Below, in pieces: positions 43,931-57,414 of a stretch of DNA of 64,000 nucleotides (its first letter is position 1; every line of letters starts with the position of its first letter). The position numbers and the translations under genes were made by a program. The DNA lies in NCBI GenBank assembly GCA_964019165.1, contig OZ025280.1:14750428-14814427 (forward strand), given 5' to 3'. Origin of the DNA: Mastigias papua (lineage: Eukaryota > Cnidaria > Scyphozoa > Rhizostomeae > Mastigiidae). The notes beneath the pieces were generated by a model that saw only the letters and a list, made by a program, of their open reading frames with translations, was not told the DNA's origin and did not search any database.

Positions 43931-46900
43931 AGTACTTGATATGTTCATTAGCATAACTAACCTCTTTAGAAAGTAAAATCGTACCAAAAATCATCTTAGC
44001 GACAAATTTGGCACATATGACTTGTGAAGTAAGGTTTTACAAAAATTTCTAAACGTGATGCTGAGTATTCGTAATAAGTATGTCTTCTACGTGTAAATAG
44101 ATGCGCTCCAGAATCTCATGTCTATCATGATAGCATAAACTATCAGTATAGGTCTCCACTGGATAACATTTCTTTCCACAGTCACACCAGTCGATAATGC
44201 CAACTCATTCTGGTTTAAGTTTCACTGTCACTTGAACTGTCTGATTGAGAGGCAAGGTCAACTCCAAATGTTCACTCCACTTATTATTTGAGACAAATAG
44301 CAAATGCTAGTTATTGTCTTGCTGGATTCAATGGTTCAGAAAATGCAACAGGTGACATTCAGTCTGGGTTTTGGCGAGAAGCAGCAACTGATAATAGAAA
44401 GAGCTTGTTGATGACTATACCCTTATTACATTGCTCGAGATGTAAAGAGATGTAAAGAGAGTACAATTGCAATGAGAGATGGTCTTAAAAACTATGTGAA
44501 TAGCAATGCTGGTAGTTTGAGTTGGCAGATAGACCATGTGCAAAGAACTTAGACAGAATATATAAGTAAACCAACAAGCCAAAGCCCCTCTGGCCTCAAC
44601 ACTATAGATCTTGACTTGAGGATTTAAATAAACACTATGTACACACAAAGTCCCCATTCTGGATGCAGGAAAGCATACTGGACTTTATCCTGTTTTGTAT
44701 TATTGAAAGGAGGTGACTGACCTTTGTACAGGAAGAACAGTTACAGAGCTTCATCAAAGGGTAAAAAAAGCTTTGGTCATATCTTACCACCTTGAGCTAC
44801 ATGATTAGATTGTAGGAATTAAAGAGCTGCAATCAAACCTACACTTTTGTGCCTTTCTCTTCATTTGTTTGTACCTAAAGACGACTTTTCAACACACTTT
44901 GATTGTCCTTTCACAAGCATGGTTCCTCTGACTTTCCTGTATGTCTAGATAAATAAGTAGTCTTCATAAGATCTCTTCTGGCATCATTCTTACCTCTATG
45001 AATTGCTGATTCAGCCACATGTGGTCTGCCACGAAGTCCTATGAGAAGTTTTGCTGTGTAAAGAACCTGTTTCAGAAAGTCAACTACATACACTTGCTGT
45101 TTTCCTTAAGTATGATGTTTCTCATTTTCTGTTCACTCCTCAACCCCTTTCCAGAATCCAATATGAGGCAGTGGTTGTAGCTTCTGTTGTCGTAGTTGCA
45201 CTGCTCTATTTCTTTGCAGATGGTGCTCTTCAAAATGCTTCAAGGTTTCCTTGCCTCTCGGAAGCTTTCTGAACAATATTTGGAAAATTTTGAGGGAAGC
45301 GGATATGATTTTGATCTTCTGAAAGTTGCAACATCAGAAGAAGTAATCCAAATGTTTCACATTACTGGGATGTGAAAGAAGCCAGGTCATGTTTTGAAAT
45401 TCAAGAAGGGACTATGACAAATATGTGGACAGCAGCAGCAATCGTCTTCATTAACATCAAAGGCAGCCATAGAGACTGGATCATCTGATATCTTGTGCCC
45501 ACACAAGCAAAAAACATGCAGATATACCTTTAATCAACCAATGTGCATAGAATTAATTTTAATGAATTAATTGTACTATTTTAGACAGTATTGTACTTAT
45601 AGTTGAACGGAACTGGCTGGCATACAGGTTGCCTGCAGTAAGGTGAGGTAGTTCAAGGTATACTTGGCATACATTTTTGGTATGGAGAGAAATGGTAAAC
45701 TTGGTAGTTATATTTTGCCTAAAAACACATAATTGCTATGTTATACACTTCTGTATAGATTATCTAAACTTATTTTCTATTTTGCAGCAATTTTCTTTGT
45801 GCATGGAAAATGTGTTGTTGGGGGTAATGCTGACATTGAGGAAGACACACTTTCGAAAAGATTCCTTTTATCCATGGTGGCACACCAAGTTTGATTTACT
45901 TTATGACATTACCAGAGGTCTGTATCAAAGTGCAAACCAAAGTTTCTGCTGAGAAGCCCCAGACAGTCTTGGATTCATATAAGGAAGGGCTTATTCTAAA
46001 GGACAACATAAAATGGAAACAGTACATAACTTTTCCAGTTGATGCCAAAGTTGAAGATGCGAGGAAAGCACAAAGGGCTCTAGCTTATGTTCAGAATACT
46101 AAAGGCCTTCTGGAAGGAATCCACATGAACCTGAGTGGCTGCAGAGAAGAATTATCTGATAATAATATGGCTTTGCTTCCTTGGGTAGAAGAATAGCACA
46201 AATTTCTATGTAAAGTAGAACACTATTATAAATAAAAATTGTGTTGGCCAGATTTATATTGTTTATATAAAGCACAATGTTAAAGTGTTTTACCCACCCT
46301 TTTATCTTCTCTAAGTTTTTCATACCCAACCTTTGCCTACCTAGCCCTATTCTTCACCCAACAATTGTATCTTCGGTGCCAGCCCTGGTGATAAATAAAG
46401 ACTGGTCCTTAAGTAGAAAAACTGATAGAGAGAGAGCCCAAATGTTGCATAACTGAAATAAGTCCATTCACTCTGGAGTCTGACAAGTCAAGATTCACAT
46501 CAGGCATGTGATAAGCAAGTTGTCAAGTCTCATTATGTGTTTAGGAATCAAGATAATACTGAAACATATTAGAGTTTGTTGGTCAACCTTGCTTAATGAA
46601 ATGAGAGCAAGCCAGAGACGAAAAGAAAGTATGAACTGCAAATCATGGACAGCATGGAAGAACCCAGAGGACATTTTTGCCTCAAATCTCCACCCATAAG
46701 GTATCATACTAGTCACTAGATTTGCATGTTCAAAATGATGGTGTCATTGTGTTGCCTGATATTGAATATGACAGTATTGGACTATCATCGTCCTCTTCAT
46801 TGTTGTAAACAGGTGACACTGGATGAATGACTGGATGACAGAATGAATGAATAAATATTGTCAATACTAACTTGTATTGTATAATTTGAGAGCCCAATCA

Positions 46901-48129
46901 TCCTGGACTATGAAGTTGCAATTAAAAATTTGATTACCCATCACTAGCTTGTTTTATAGTCCAGCAAGCTAAAAGGTGTGAAGAATGCTCAACAAGCACA
47001 TTTTCCGGCACCTTTATTCCAAGTCAAATATGTCATAAATCAATGACTATTAAGTCATCATCTAAGGTCTTGGCGATCATCAACTTGTAGATAAACCAGA
47101 CTTAAGAGTTAAAATGAGTATTTTGAAGTGTTGTGTCTCACTTTCAAACCAAATTCCAAAGCAACATTGATCATGTATGGCCATCACAGAAAGAACAAAA
47201 ACAGTTTTAAGAGATTTTTAGAATTGCAGTAAAAATACTGTCTCCTTACTTTTAAAGGAAGCTACAATCGTTGCCAAAATTACTTGGAACACCACACATC
47301 TCTGAGAATTAAAGGCAGGCCATTGACTCAAATAGTACTGATACTAAGCGAGTCGTTTAAGTCACTTAAAGCCCCTTCCCCCCGAAAACAATGTTGGATT
47401 CTCTAGATAAGATGTTGCTACGTGTGAAAACGATCGAATTCTATGAGACGCCAAGTGTATATCACTGTAACGATTTGGCAACGATTGTCTGAAGAGGATG
47501 GAGAAGATATATAAGATATGTGAGAGATAAACTCATAGTAGGGTAAAATTACACCGTAGATTCTGAATTTGAAGTCAGTTTTTATGTAAAATGTATCATT
47601 AGTATGAAAATGGCACCGGTAAGGGTGAAAACCAATGATTTTTCACAATATTTCACTTGAGTGCAATCATTTCAGTTTCTTAAGGAACTATATACACATA
47701 GAGGCTAAAACTGACCCGAGATAACATGAAATAACAATGTGAGATGGATATTTGAGATTATGCACGTAGAAGCTCGCGGTTATCATGGATATTGTGATGT
47801 CAATTTGTCAACTATCAGTCATGGGAATGAGGTTTAGTATTCTAACAGTCTTTCATTACCTGCAGAAAGTAATATGTGTCCGTAACATAAGGAAGTACAT
47901 AGAACGTAAGTTATTTTTCACCATGTTATTGAGAGGAGTGTACACTTGTGGCCCAACATTCGAATTGGACAAGAGTAAGTGTACTAGGACGTCATGGTAA
48001 CCTGTTAGTCAATAGTGACGTTGTGATAGGAGGACATCAATATAGCAGTCCATTACACGTATTACTATACGATATGAGTAGCTACATGTATCAAAGAAGG
48101 TTCTACCTGACATCACCAGCAGTACAGCA
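43931..48129. other. No gene recognised (4.2 kb)
   Basis: AT-rich, with scattered frames under 105 residues (for example 45891-46196 with YKEGLILKDNIKWKQYITFP) that match nothing I know. It contains one copy of the dispersed repeat at 44461-44530. No TIRs or LTRs were found by eye. Confidence 0.45.
44453..44531. repeat. Dispersed repeat, copy 2
   Basis: Mate of 1206-1275, same orientation (AATGAGAGATGGTCTTAAAA ... GTTGGCAG). Here the sequence continues without the MITE seen after the first copy. Confidence 0.6.
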
Positions 48130-48164
48130 ATCACGTTCAACAGAAAGTTATGTGGAAAAACTTG

Positions 48165-49233
48165 AGCTTTAGCATAGCTGAAGGTTACCTGTGAAGGGAA
48201 GAGCTACCAAGAAGTTGCTAAGAGCTTAAAAATATCTGTATCCTCGGTACATCGCTGCTGCAAAGAGGGAATGGGACCAGCTGAATGGGACAGAAGAAGG
48301 ATGTTAAAGTAGGAAAAAGAGGGAGACCACGAACTATATTGAATCGAGATGCAGCGCAGTTCATGAGAACTTTTCGAAAACTCAGAGATGATGGACAAAA
48401 TCCTACAGTCAAAACTGTTATGGTAGAAAGTGGGATGATGAGAGGAAGCTATAGATCTGTTATGCGCCTCTTACCTACTGCTGGATACAAAAAGCTACAG
48501 CCAAGGCAGAAGGGCTTGCTATCCAAGAAGGACAAAAACATGAGAAAAGTATTCACCAAACAGTCACTGAGTCAATTCACCAATGATGTCTGGAGAGATA
48601 GAGTGGCCTTCTATCTAGATGCTGTCTCATTCGTGCACAAATACATCCATTACGTGAGGCTTCAAAAGCAGGGGGGAAGGTTTGGTGGAAGCGGAGTGAG
48701 GGTCTCCAGTATACAACAACAGGGTCAAAAGATCTTGCGGGGGCTAGAGGGGTGCACTTTCTGGTTGCCATAGCATATCATGGTGGAGTAAGTGTGGCAG
48801 AACCATAGGAGAAATGACTGGAGAGTATTCTGCGACCTTTGTAGCAAGACAGGTACTCCATGCCTTTATTACTGCACGCATGTCTTTACGAAGCAGTCGC
48901 ATACAAAAAGTCTTCGTCATGGACAACAATCCTTGTCAGAACAGTAAAGATGCACGGGAAGCATTGAAGGACATTGGTGCTACCTTATTAAGAATACCTC
49001 CACGATCACCAGACCTGAATCCCATCGAGAACATGTTCAATAATGTTAAAAGGGCATTGCAGGAAGAAGCGCTGAGAAAAACAATAACATATGAACCATA
49101 CAATTCTTTTTTGCAAAGGGTATCAAATGCACTACTCTGTGTTAACGGAGACCTTATTAAGAAAACAATTGACACTATACCTAAACGACTTAGATGTACT
49201 GTAGAAACTAGAGGAAATAGAACAAAGTATTAA
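48165..49233 (+). pseudogene. Tc1-like (IS630 family, DD34E) transposase, broken
   Basis: It begins with a helix-turn-helix region in one frame (GKSYQEVAKSLKISVSSVHR, about 48190-48255), then changes frame to VGKRGRPRTILNRDAAQFMR and GQNPTVKTVMVESG. The catalytic N-terminal part has WRDRVAFYLDAVSFVHKYIH (first Asp in YLDAVSF). After a stop at 48771 and a frame change, TGEYSATFVARQVLHAFIT leads to VFVMDNNPCQNSKDAREALK (second Asp) and IPPRSPDLNPIENMFNNVKR (Glu, 34 residues after the second Asp). The end is IDTIPKRLRCTVETRGNRTK. The spacing defines DD34E. I could not find its TIRs. Confidence 0.8.
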
Positions 49234-49599
49234 TGTATATATGAACACAACAAGTCTGTCTAAATGAGTTGAACTCTCTCTCCATGGTGTATAATCTCCT
49301 CTACTTTTACTATTTCTACGGTGTATGTGTATTCTGCCTTGCACAATAAGACAGATGAGGGCTAGTGCTTCACACTAAAGACTTAAATGTTGTTTGATTA
49401 CTTACCAAGAAAATAGTAGGAAAGAAGACTACGTCGCGCATACTATCTACTCATTACAGGAACCATTGAGCGTCCACTATTATACTACAATGCTACTAAA
49501 AATAGACTATGATGGTGAAGCCAACGGCTGCCACAACGGTTACCACTTATATATCTCATTATATTTCGTCTGTAAGTGTGCGTCATTTTGCAAAGTTAA

Positions 49600-50870
49600 T
49601 CAAAACATTTGATAGTTGCTCTATTGTGTTGCAAGTTGACTTTTCTGAAAATCCTGACCGACTTATATGTTCATCAAAAGTAAATCCAATCAGCTCATTG
49701 GTCACATCAGCAAGTAACTGTGTTTATTGACCATGTTTGGGTTGATGACAACGAGAAGGAGAGCTATGCAGTCATCTCAGATAACGTATAACATGCTAAG
49801 GAAGCAGTATATGCCTTCATGACAGAGTTGTTTGGTAACATAGTGGAACAGTATCTAACAGTTGACTTCATAAAGTTCTTTACAGATGGACCTACCTTCC
49901 AATGTAAACAGCATTACTTATTTCCAATGTAGCTAACTGGAAGAAGGAGTTTTCAGTTGACATAATTCGGAATTTCTTTCCTACTTCACATGGCAAAGGA
50001 GCAGGTGTAGGATTGACCATACTGTAAAAGGATGTTTGGAGACATGTACAAACAACTGAAGCAGCCTCACCAAATATCTCCAATCTCTCTCATGGTCGTC
50101 TGGCTGCAGATCTGTCCATTTTCTATTGATATTTTCATGGACATTGCTCAATGGACATCAAGAGTATTATTCCTGATCCCTGGAAGCATATTTGACCCAC
50201 AAGAAGCTTTAGTCAATCACACCCTTTCCAAGTCATACTATCCAATCCACGAACTCTTTCTCACACATCGTCTTTCATTCCACGAACTTGTAAACTTTGG
50301 AACACCTTACCTTCCACTTCTTTCCCGAATCCTACAACTTATCTTCCTTCAAATCTAACATCAACAAACTGGATCTCATCTCCCTATCTACTTAACTTTC
50401 CTTTCTCTTTCTTCCTTTGTCAGAGCTTTGTTATAGGCTCCATTAGTCTTTTCCTGACATTACATACTAAAAACCAAAATGTTGATGCAGAACCTTGTGC
50501 AAGGCTAGCAAAAGAACTAAATGAAAACATAACTATTCTCTATGTATCTTCAGAAGCTATTGCTAAAAGCTCTGGTGCTGGACTAGCCATGTGGAACAAC
50601 AGCCTTGCAGTCCCTAATACAATGAAAATGCACTGTATTAAAGTTCATAACTCCAGAAAACTGCAAGTATCTACCACCTAAGTAGAGGAGACCTTGAAAG
50701 TGGTAGATATTTTGAATGTTCAAGTTCCAAGTGATGACAGTGACACCAACTCCACATCTGTCACCCATTCCTACTGCTTGCTGACTGGGTATTGGTTCAT
50801 TTTGAGAATGAAACTGTCACATGAAAGATAACCAGATTAGTTGCTAACCATGTTGAAATAAATCTCATGC
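49600..50870 (+). pseudogene. Second relative of the 6.7 kb transposase, heavily decayed
   Basis: Scattered over several frames are equivalents of the motifs in 7847-10402: VDFSENPDRL (for GDFAENYSF), AVISDN with stop then HAKEAVYAFM (for VIISDCMTHNTIAVHRF), KFFTDGPTFQCKQHYLF (for FSDGAASQYKNRKNF) and FFPTSHGKGAG (for FFATSHGKGPCDG). ITILYVSSEAIAKSSGAG with NSLAVPNTMKMHCIKV follows, for the C-terminal VPGSK block. Residue identity to the first copy is low, so this is a distinct subfamily. Many stops are present. It ends at the MITE that begins at 50880. Confidence 0.55.
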
Positions 50871-50879
50871 ATAAAGGCT

Positions 50880-51413
50880 TGTGCAAACAATCTAACATGT
50901 GGTCTAACATTTCATCTAACTTTTGTTATGAGAAGTTTGTTGATGTTGGGAAAGTGTGCAAACAAGCCTGACATTTCACCTAACATTTAGTCTACCATTT
51001 TCCGCCTGTGCAGTGATTGATTTAATTTGAGTGGGGCATCTTTGAGATATTCATCTGATTCTTTGTAATTGTGTAATGACTCGTTCATTGTTAACTTATC
51101 CATGTTTGTAAAACCTGGGCTTACTTACCTTGTCGACAGCAAAACAACGTGAGCGAAGAATTTTGCGCGAATATAGGAGACAGTGCGCAGGCATGCGCCT
51201 AACAATGTTAGACTTGTGTGCAAACGATCAAACATTTCAACCAACAAATAGAGAACAATGATATGTTAGGTGAAATGTTTGATCTTGATCAAATATCACC
51301 CAGCATTGCAAAACATGATGTTAGGTGCCCTAGCAAGGTGTGCAAACGATCTAAGATTTCGCCTAACATGATGTTAGATCAAATGTTAGGTGAAATGTTA
51401 GATCGTTTGCACA
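50880..51413. mobile_element. 534 bp MITE with nested inverted repeats, 5 bp target duplication
   Basis: The left end TGTGCAAACAATCTAACAT and the right end (reverse complement TGTGCAAACGATCTAACATT) define the element. AGGCT flanks both sides (50875-50879 and 51414-51418). Inside, units of TTAGGTGAAATGTT and its complement AACATTTCACCTAA alternate many times, and further tips (GTGTGCAAACGATC) occur at 51221 and 51340. It therefore looks like nested or head-to-head copies of one family. No coding capacity. Confidence 0.75.
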
Positions 51414-51418
51414 AGGCT

Positions 51419-52190
51419 CAAGTCTGGAACTGCATATCGGAAGTGGCCTGCACAGGAAGGCAAAACTTTTCATAGAGGAAATAACATTATGAAAAAACTT
51501 CATATTCCAATTGGTATACTTGGAAACTTTTCATTCAAAGATCTTCATTAAAATCATTACATGCTATGATATGTTCTACCTTTGAGCTGTCTCTTAAGTT
51601 CATAAAGGATATTTCCATACTTTTAGTCAAAAGCTATAACACAAGGTGTAAATAATCCAATACTCCCCCCTAGTGAACTGCTTCTCATTGTGAGGAAAAA
51701 CTGTGTCTGTCACATACATCTGTGATAGTAATACAGATCAAATATTTGAAAGAAAACTGTCATAGCACTTTAGGCACATTTGAAGACTAATGATGGGAAA
51801 AGACTCATTATGGCATTGTCTGGCATCTGTGATTCTAAATACAGCTTTTATACACAATTATGTCAAAGAAACAGAATTTTCATCCTTTTATTAACCGTTT
51901 GATACTCTGACCTGTACATCCATTAGAATGCAAATGCCCTACTTGACACAAAACTGATTCACCTAGTAAGAAGTGTTGGCAATGAATTCCTAAGCAGCAA
52001 TTAGATTGAATAAAATGAATGTTTGCTTACACATAGGTTACAAGTAAGAAAATCTTGGAACACAGATATATCTGGAACCATTCACGGTATTGTGATACAA
52101 TACACCACTTTGGCTAACCTCACTAGTGGGAGACTGGGCCTAGATTTGGGGTGTAAAAGGTGCATTGTCTTAGCAGCCGCAACAAGGAAT
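51419..52190. other. No gene recognised
   Basis: AT-rich spacer between the MITE and the ISL2EU element. Confidence 0.5.
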
Positions 52191-52342
52191 CGTACGAAAT
52201 CTGTTCGCGTACTGGTAAAACTGTGTTGTAAAGTCACTGATTATTGCATTTTCTCTCGAATATATTCATCCTATTGTGGTTTGTGAACTTCGGAACAGCT
52301 TTTTTGAAAGCTTTTATAAGTACCTAGCTTGCAGGCCACAAT
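52191..52342 (+). repeat. Left TIR of ISL2EU element
   Basis: Contains AAATCTGTTCGCGTACTGGT, AAAGTCACTGATTATTGCAT, TTCATCCTATTGTGGTTTGT and TACCTAGCTTGCAGGCCACA. Each is matched in inverted orientation at 56842-56993. Confidence 0.9.
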
Positions 52343-52380
52343 AGTCAACGTAAACGTAGTTGCATTGTTTGGACCTAGGC

Positions 52381-54100
52381 CAAATGATGGATGCCGACTT
52401 ATCAAAACTGTCTAGAATGAAAGGTGATGAGTTGAGGAGATTCTTACCTCTTCGAGGATTAAAGACAACTGGTAAAAAGGAGGAGTTAGTTGCTAGAGTG
52501 TTTGTTGCTATTGAAAACGACGTTCCTTTAATAAAGACAGCTGAAGAGGTTGAGTTCGCGATTGTAACAGACTACAAGGCCACGCTTGAAGTCGGACGAA
52601 AGACATTGCCAGACCCTTTCGGAATTACAAATGGCTGGCTGAATGAAGAGGATGGAAAAGTAAGTTGGCCTGTTACTCTCTATCCAGATATATATACCTT
52701 TTAAGCATTTCATCCAAATGAACTCTCAAGTGATGATCTCTCTGATTATAAGCAGTCAAAGAGCTACAGCTACTAACTCTCAGGGTTGGCTATCACCTTT
52801 ACATTTTCATCCTATTGCTGATGATAGTGAGTTTTGTTTTCTTAAGGGTACTTGCAGACCAGCACAACGAATAAATGATGCCCCACACAAACTATGGATC
52901 TGTTTGGCAAATGTAATGGTAATAGTGTCTCAACACACTACTCATGCATGGCTGGGCTGTCTCAAACATGTAACCATATTGTAGCAGCTCTTTTTAGGAT
53001 TGAGGCTGTAACCAGAATGGGCCTCAATAACCCTTCATGCACTTCAAAGCCATGCCAATGGCTGCCCAATAACAAAGCAGTGAAGCCAATAAAGATAAAG
53101 GACTTGAAGCTGAAGAGGAGCACTTAAGGTGGCAAAGGTAAAAAGAAGAGTGAATTGAATTGCTCCCCTAAGAAGGATTTTGACCCTCTGAAGCATATTG
53201 ACTACAGGCTTAACTTACAAGCCACGACAAAGTCCCTTGAAGCAGTCTGTGGAAGGTCTGAATGTATTTTGTTTACAGCACTCCCGAAAACAGAATTACC
53301 ATCCACAAAAATGCAAAACGCTAAGATTATTCCAATGGAGGAACATTTTATATTATCTGCTAATAGAGCTGATTGTCAGAATGGTATAAGGATGACAACA
53401 ATGGAGGACATATGTGAAATTGAGCTATTGACAAGAGGACATGCAGACAACCAACAGTGGTATTCCTTTAGGAAGCATGTTATCACTGAATCTAAGGGAC
53501 AATATGTCAAGACTTGCATGGCAATGTTGAGAAAGGAGGATTCTAGAAGAGACTCTCTAAATAATCTCTACTCAAAAATTGCTGGGACCAGAGATGTTAA
53601 TAAACAACTGCCTTCTCTAAAGTATGGTAGAACAATGGAACCAGTTGTAAATAGAATCTTTTAAGGAAGACTTTGGACAGCAGCATAAGAATGTAAAAAT
53701 AACATCACGTGGGGTGTTCTTATGTGAAGACATTCCATTTGTTGATGGAAGCCCTGATTCTTTTGTCTCTTGTGATTGCTGTGGTAGAGCATGCATAGAA
53801 GTAAAATCCCCTTGTTCAATACGGCACACAACACCGTATGATCCTATGGTAAAACTGCCCTATTTGAAACAAGCTGATGGTAGTCTATCAATAAATGAAG
53901 CCCATAGATATTATATCCAATGTCAGATTCATATGGCTGCAACAAAGACAGAGAGTTGTCATTTCTTTGTATGGACATCACATGGACATTTTACACAGAG
54001 ACTTAAATTTAACAAAGACTTTTGGATCCAAATAAAAGAAGAGTTTGAGAATTTCTACTTAACCTACTATATTCCTAAATTGGTCAGAGATAGAATCTGA
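52381..54100 (+). pseudogene. ISL2EU SAP-SWIM-YqaJ nuclease protein, broken
   Basis: It starts near 52384 (MMDADLSKLSRMKGDELRRF). The SAP-like domain has PLRGLKTTGKKEELVARVF. It continues with LPDPFGITNGWLNEEDGKVS and a TAA at 52702. ELSSDDLSDYKQSKSYSY follows in frame, then a stop, a short frame excursion, and a SWIM-type zinc finger (THYSCMAGLSQTCNHIVAAL, about 52930-52990). After further stops comes the frame 53155-53664 (YGRTMEPVVNRIF). A frameshift near 53660 leads into the YqaJ nuclease core: VDGSPDSFVSCDCCG, CIEVKSPCSIRHTTPYDP, HRYYIQCQIHMAATKTESCH, FFVWTSHGHFTQRL. It ends at 54100. The SPD and ExK residues of the nuclease are retained. The protein probably processes DNA ends during transposition, which is inference. 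Confidence 0.8.
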
Positions 54101-54120
54101 TATAAACACAGCGCAATATA

Positions 54121-54206
54121 GCATAGCATAGCATAGCATAGCATAGCATAGCATAGCATAGCATAGCATAGCATAGCATAGCATAGCATAGCATAGCATA
54201 GCATAG
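54121..54206 (+). repeat. Microsatellite (GCATA)n
   Basis: About 17 near-perfect GCATA units directly after the YqaJ gene. Confidence 0.95.
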
Positions 54207-54430
54207 AATACAAACATATCTACAGCATTAAAACCAACATTAAAATGTCATGAATTTTTTGGTACTTGCACCTAGTGTGAAACTCAGAGTTATGTTTTTA
54301 CTTAAAGTTTTATGACACTACAGTTTTATGACAGTCTTATTACAGTTTTATGACCTTTTAATTGTGGTTTTAATGCTGTTGCAAGAAAGACTATACCTCT
54401 GCCTAGACTGAACAGTACTCTTACTTCATG

Positions 54431-54687
<257 letters not shown>

Positions 54688-55259
54688 GTATACCATAGCA
54701 CAGTATAGTATAGCACAGTACAATATAGCATAATATATAGTACAACATAGTACAGCATAGCTTAGTAAAGTATAGCATAGTACAGTACAGTATAGCATAG
54801 CACAGTGCAGTATAGCATAGTACAGTACAGTATAGGGCAGTATAGTATAGTTCCAAGCTGGTGATTATATGTTGGTGTTTTGGTTATGTAGATAGATACA
54901 GCTGCTGCAAAATGACTTGAAACCTACCAACTAATGTGAGAAAAAGGCAAAAAGATGATCAGACTTTATTATTTCTTGTCATGTTGCCTACATCTCTGAT
55001 GACCATTTGCAAGCATTTCAGCATAGGTGCACTTAAATTTTCAAAATTTTATGCTGTGTATGAGTGTGACTGCATAAGTAAATGAAAATAAATATTTGTG
55101 AAAGTGATCCAGGTCTCACATCATTTCTCAGTAGCTGTATCTTGATGTAAACATATATATGTATTATTTAGAAATATATATGTATGCATCTATAGATCTA
55201 AATTTATTTATAACTATATTGGAAGGACAAAAATGTCTACTAATCTGTTGTTGTTCTCT

Positions 55260-56827
55260 TCATGTCGTCTGTTTGATCAGTGGTGACTGAAGATTACAGA
55301 GTGAGGCACAAGTCCTTTCTATGTCATCAGCAGGAGGAAGCATATTGATAGGAAAAATGGTTTTCAACATTTTAAATTCTTTAATTCTATTGATTGCCCT
55401 TTCCACATGGATCCTCAGGTTTGCTACTTCTTTTCTTTTTCTACATTCTTCAGTTGTCATCTGAGATTTGACTCTTGCTCCAGGTGGGACACTCAGTTTC
55501 AATAATAATGAAGGAGATCTTCCTGTATCTGGAACCCACGGTCTGCCATAACGTCATCCCCATATTCTAATTGCTTGTAAAAAGAGCTGTCTTGGCTAAT
55601 ACACTTGTCAGTGGTCCGTCCACCATAGCAGTCTGAGATGAACATGATAAAGCCCGAGGGTACAATAGCAATCAAGACTTTTATAGTGTTGTGCTTTTTA
55701 TACTCAGACCATGTAGCTGCTTGGATGTCAACAGACTTTGGCTGCTCAATGAAAAGTTCTGTGCAGTCAATAATACATACTACTTTTTGGTACTTGGGTA
55801 AAAACATAGCAGGCAGATGGGATCTGATGAGATCTCTTGGGAGCCAAATCAACAATGATTCACCAAAGAGTTTGCTTAATAGTGTAACCCAAGTTGTAAA
55901 AAAGATGGAACATGTACTTGGGGAAATGTAAAATCTGTCAGCTAAGTCTTCATTAAACAATCCTAGCCTCGGTCGCATTAGTACCAACAAGAACTGATCC
56001 CTTCCACAAACTTTCTGAAAACAGCACCTTGTGTGAGTTACTCTAGAAGCAAAAATGCGTTTACTTCCTCTCCAGAAACTTATATTTGGTGGACAGGGCT
56101 TGATCCAAGTAAACATCACGTTGAACATAGAAATAGTTGTTACACCTGTGTAGAACTTCATCTTTTCATCAGTGTTAATGTTGGACCAAGAAAACGGTTG
56201 TGTATTTGAGTTTGAAGATACTGTGAAACCTTTGATTTGACCTGTTAATCTATCTTTCTCAAGAGATAGTGCCTGGAGTTGCCCTGACAGACTTGAAAGT
56301 AATGAATCCATTTCAAGACACTCTTTGCAGATACTAGATACTGCAGGCTTCTTTGCACCTGAGTTATTTGCCCTTTCAGATGACTCTTCCCCTGCCTCAA
56401 ACAAACAATCAGCACATTGAGGATCCTTTCAAATCAAAGTTCTCCTCGGTTTTTTTGCAGCCTTTTGATATCCTAGGTTTAGGGTTGGACTATGATTCTG
56501 TAAGCTGGGTTTTCCGTCAACAAAGTGCAGAAAACAAACTAAATCACTTTCACCTGGCATCCATTTGGCATTCTTTTTGGTGGTTCTGTTCATAAGTCGA
56601 ATCCACTCATTCCTTGATGCATCATTTGAAAGTTTGCTTGGGAACTGGTGCAAGGTGTACAGCGTTGGGCAAAGGCATTCTTTGTGTAACAGTCCTGGAT
56701 GCTCTGCACATAGCGCTTTCTTCCATTTATTCAGCCTGTATTGACTGCTTCCACAACCAACAACAGCGCAATTACCATTAAGCATGATTGAAAATTCACA
56801 GGGTTCAAATGGGCCTAACTGAGACAC
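55260..56827 (-). pseudogene. ISL2EU transposase: THAP-like finger plus DDE domain, two frameshifts
   Basis: The THAP-like domain lies at 56429-56790: NCAVVGCGSSQYRLNKWKKA, CLCPTLYTLHQFP, NEWIRLMNRTTKKNAKW and LVCFLHFVDGKPS. After a frameshift near 56425 come ICKECLEMDSLLSS and a helical stretch, then MKFYTGVTTISMFNVMFTWI, a helix-turn-helix-like region (LFNEDLADRFYISPSTCSIF) and a DDE_Tnp_4-type core. The core shows CIIDCTELFIEQPKSVD (first Asp), FISDCYGGRTTDKCI (second) and DDVMADRGFQIQEDL (third). A frameshift at about 55500 joins KLSVPPGARVKSQM and LRIHVERAINRIKEFK (Glu). It ends near 55263. Motifs are complete and only two small indels disrupt it. Confidence 0.85.
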
Positions 56828-56841
56828 AGCTAAGGCCGAAA

Positions 56842-56993
56842 TATTGTGGCTTGCAAGCTAGGTACTTATAAAAGCTTTCAAACAAGCTGTTCCGAAGTTC
56901 ACAAACAACAATAGGATGAATAAATTCGAGAGAAAATGCAATGATCAGTGACTTTACAGCACAGTTTTACCAGTACGTGAACAGATTTTGCGA
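56842..56993 (-). repeat. Right TIR of ISL2EU element
   Basis: Inverted partner of 52191-52342; inner end TATTGTGGCTTGCAAGCTAG, outer part ACGTGAACAGATTTTGCG. Confidence 0.9.
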
Positions 56994-57414
56994 ACACACT
57001 CCCGTCCATTTTCAGGTAAACAATGGAATTTCATCTCTCTTGGGGTTTACTTGTTTCTATAAATCTCTGTCCCAAGATCAGATCCTGTAGAAAATCAGAA
57101 ACTGGGAACATTGAATTTTAGAATAAGGATTGGCTACATGATTAATCCAGAGCATGAAAATACAACTCTCTTACCATTGAGGTACAGTCTAGGCAGGCTT
57201 GTTCAGTGGGATAAGTGAAACTCTTACACTACAGCTTTGGAAGTGTAGTGATGTATTGACGTGTAGGTTCCTTCTGTGTTGCAAGCCATTTTGATCAGTT
57301 TCTTTACATAGATGCAATATCTGTTGGTGTACTTAGTGTCCAAGACTGGTTTTCTGCTGTCAAATAACATTCTTCACCCAATGCATCAAATCCTCCAGGA
57401 GTATAATGTTCTCT
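56994..57414. other. No gene recognised
   Basis: Spacer to the right of the ISL2EU element, no motif seen. Confidence 0.5.

Noticed and set aside
45677..46196. Two overlapping frames of about 100 residues
   Set aside because: No recognisable motif and no neighbouring transposon structure, so not strong enough to call a gene.
50032..50358. 108-residue plus-strand frame
   Set aside because: It lies in a different frame from the transposase motifs around it and is hydrophobic by composition; probably a chance frame in decayed sequence.
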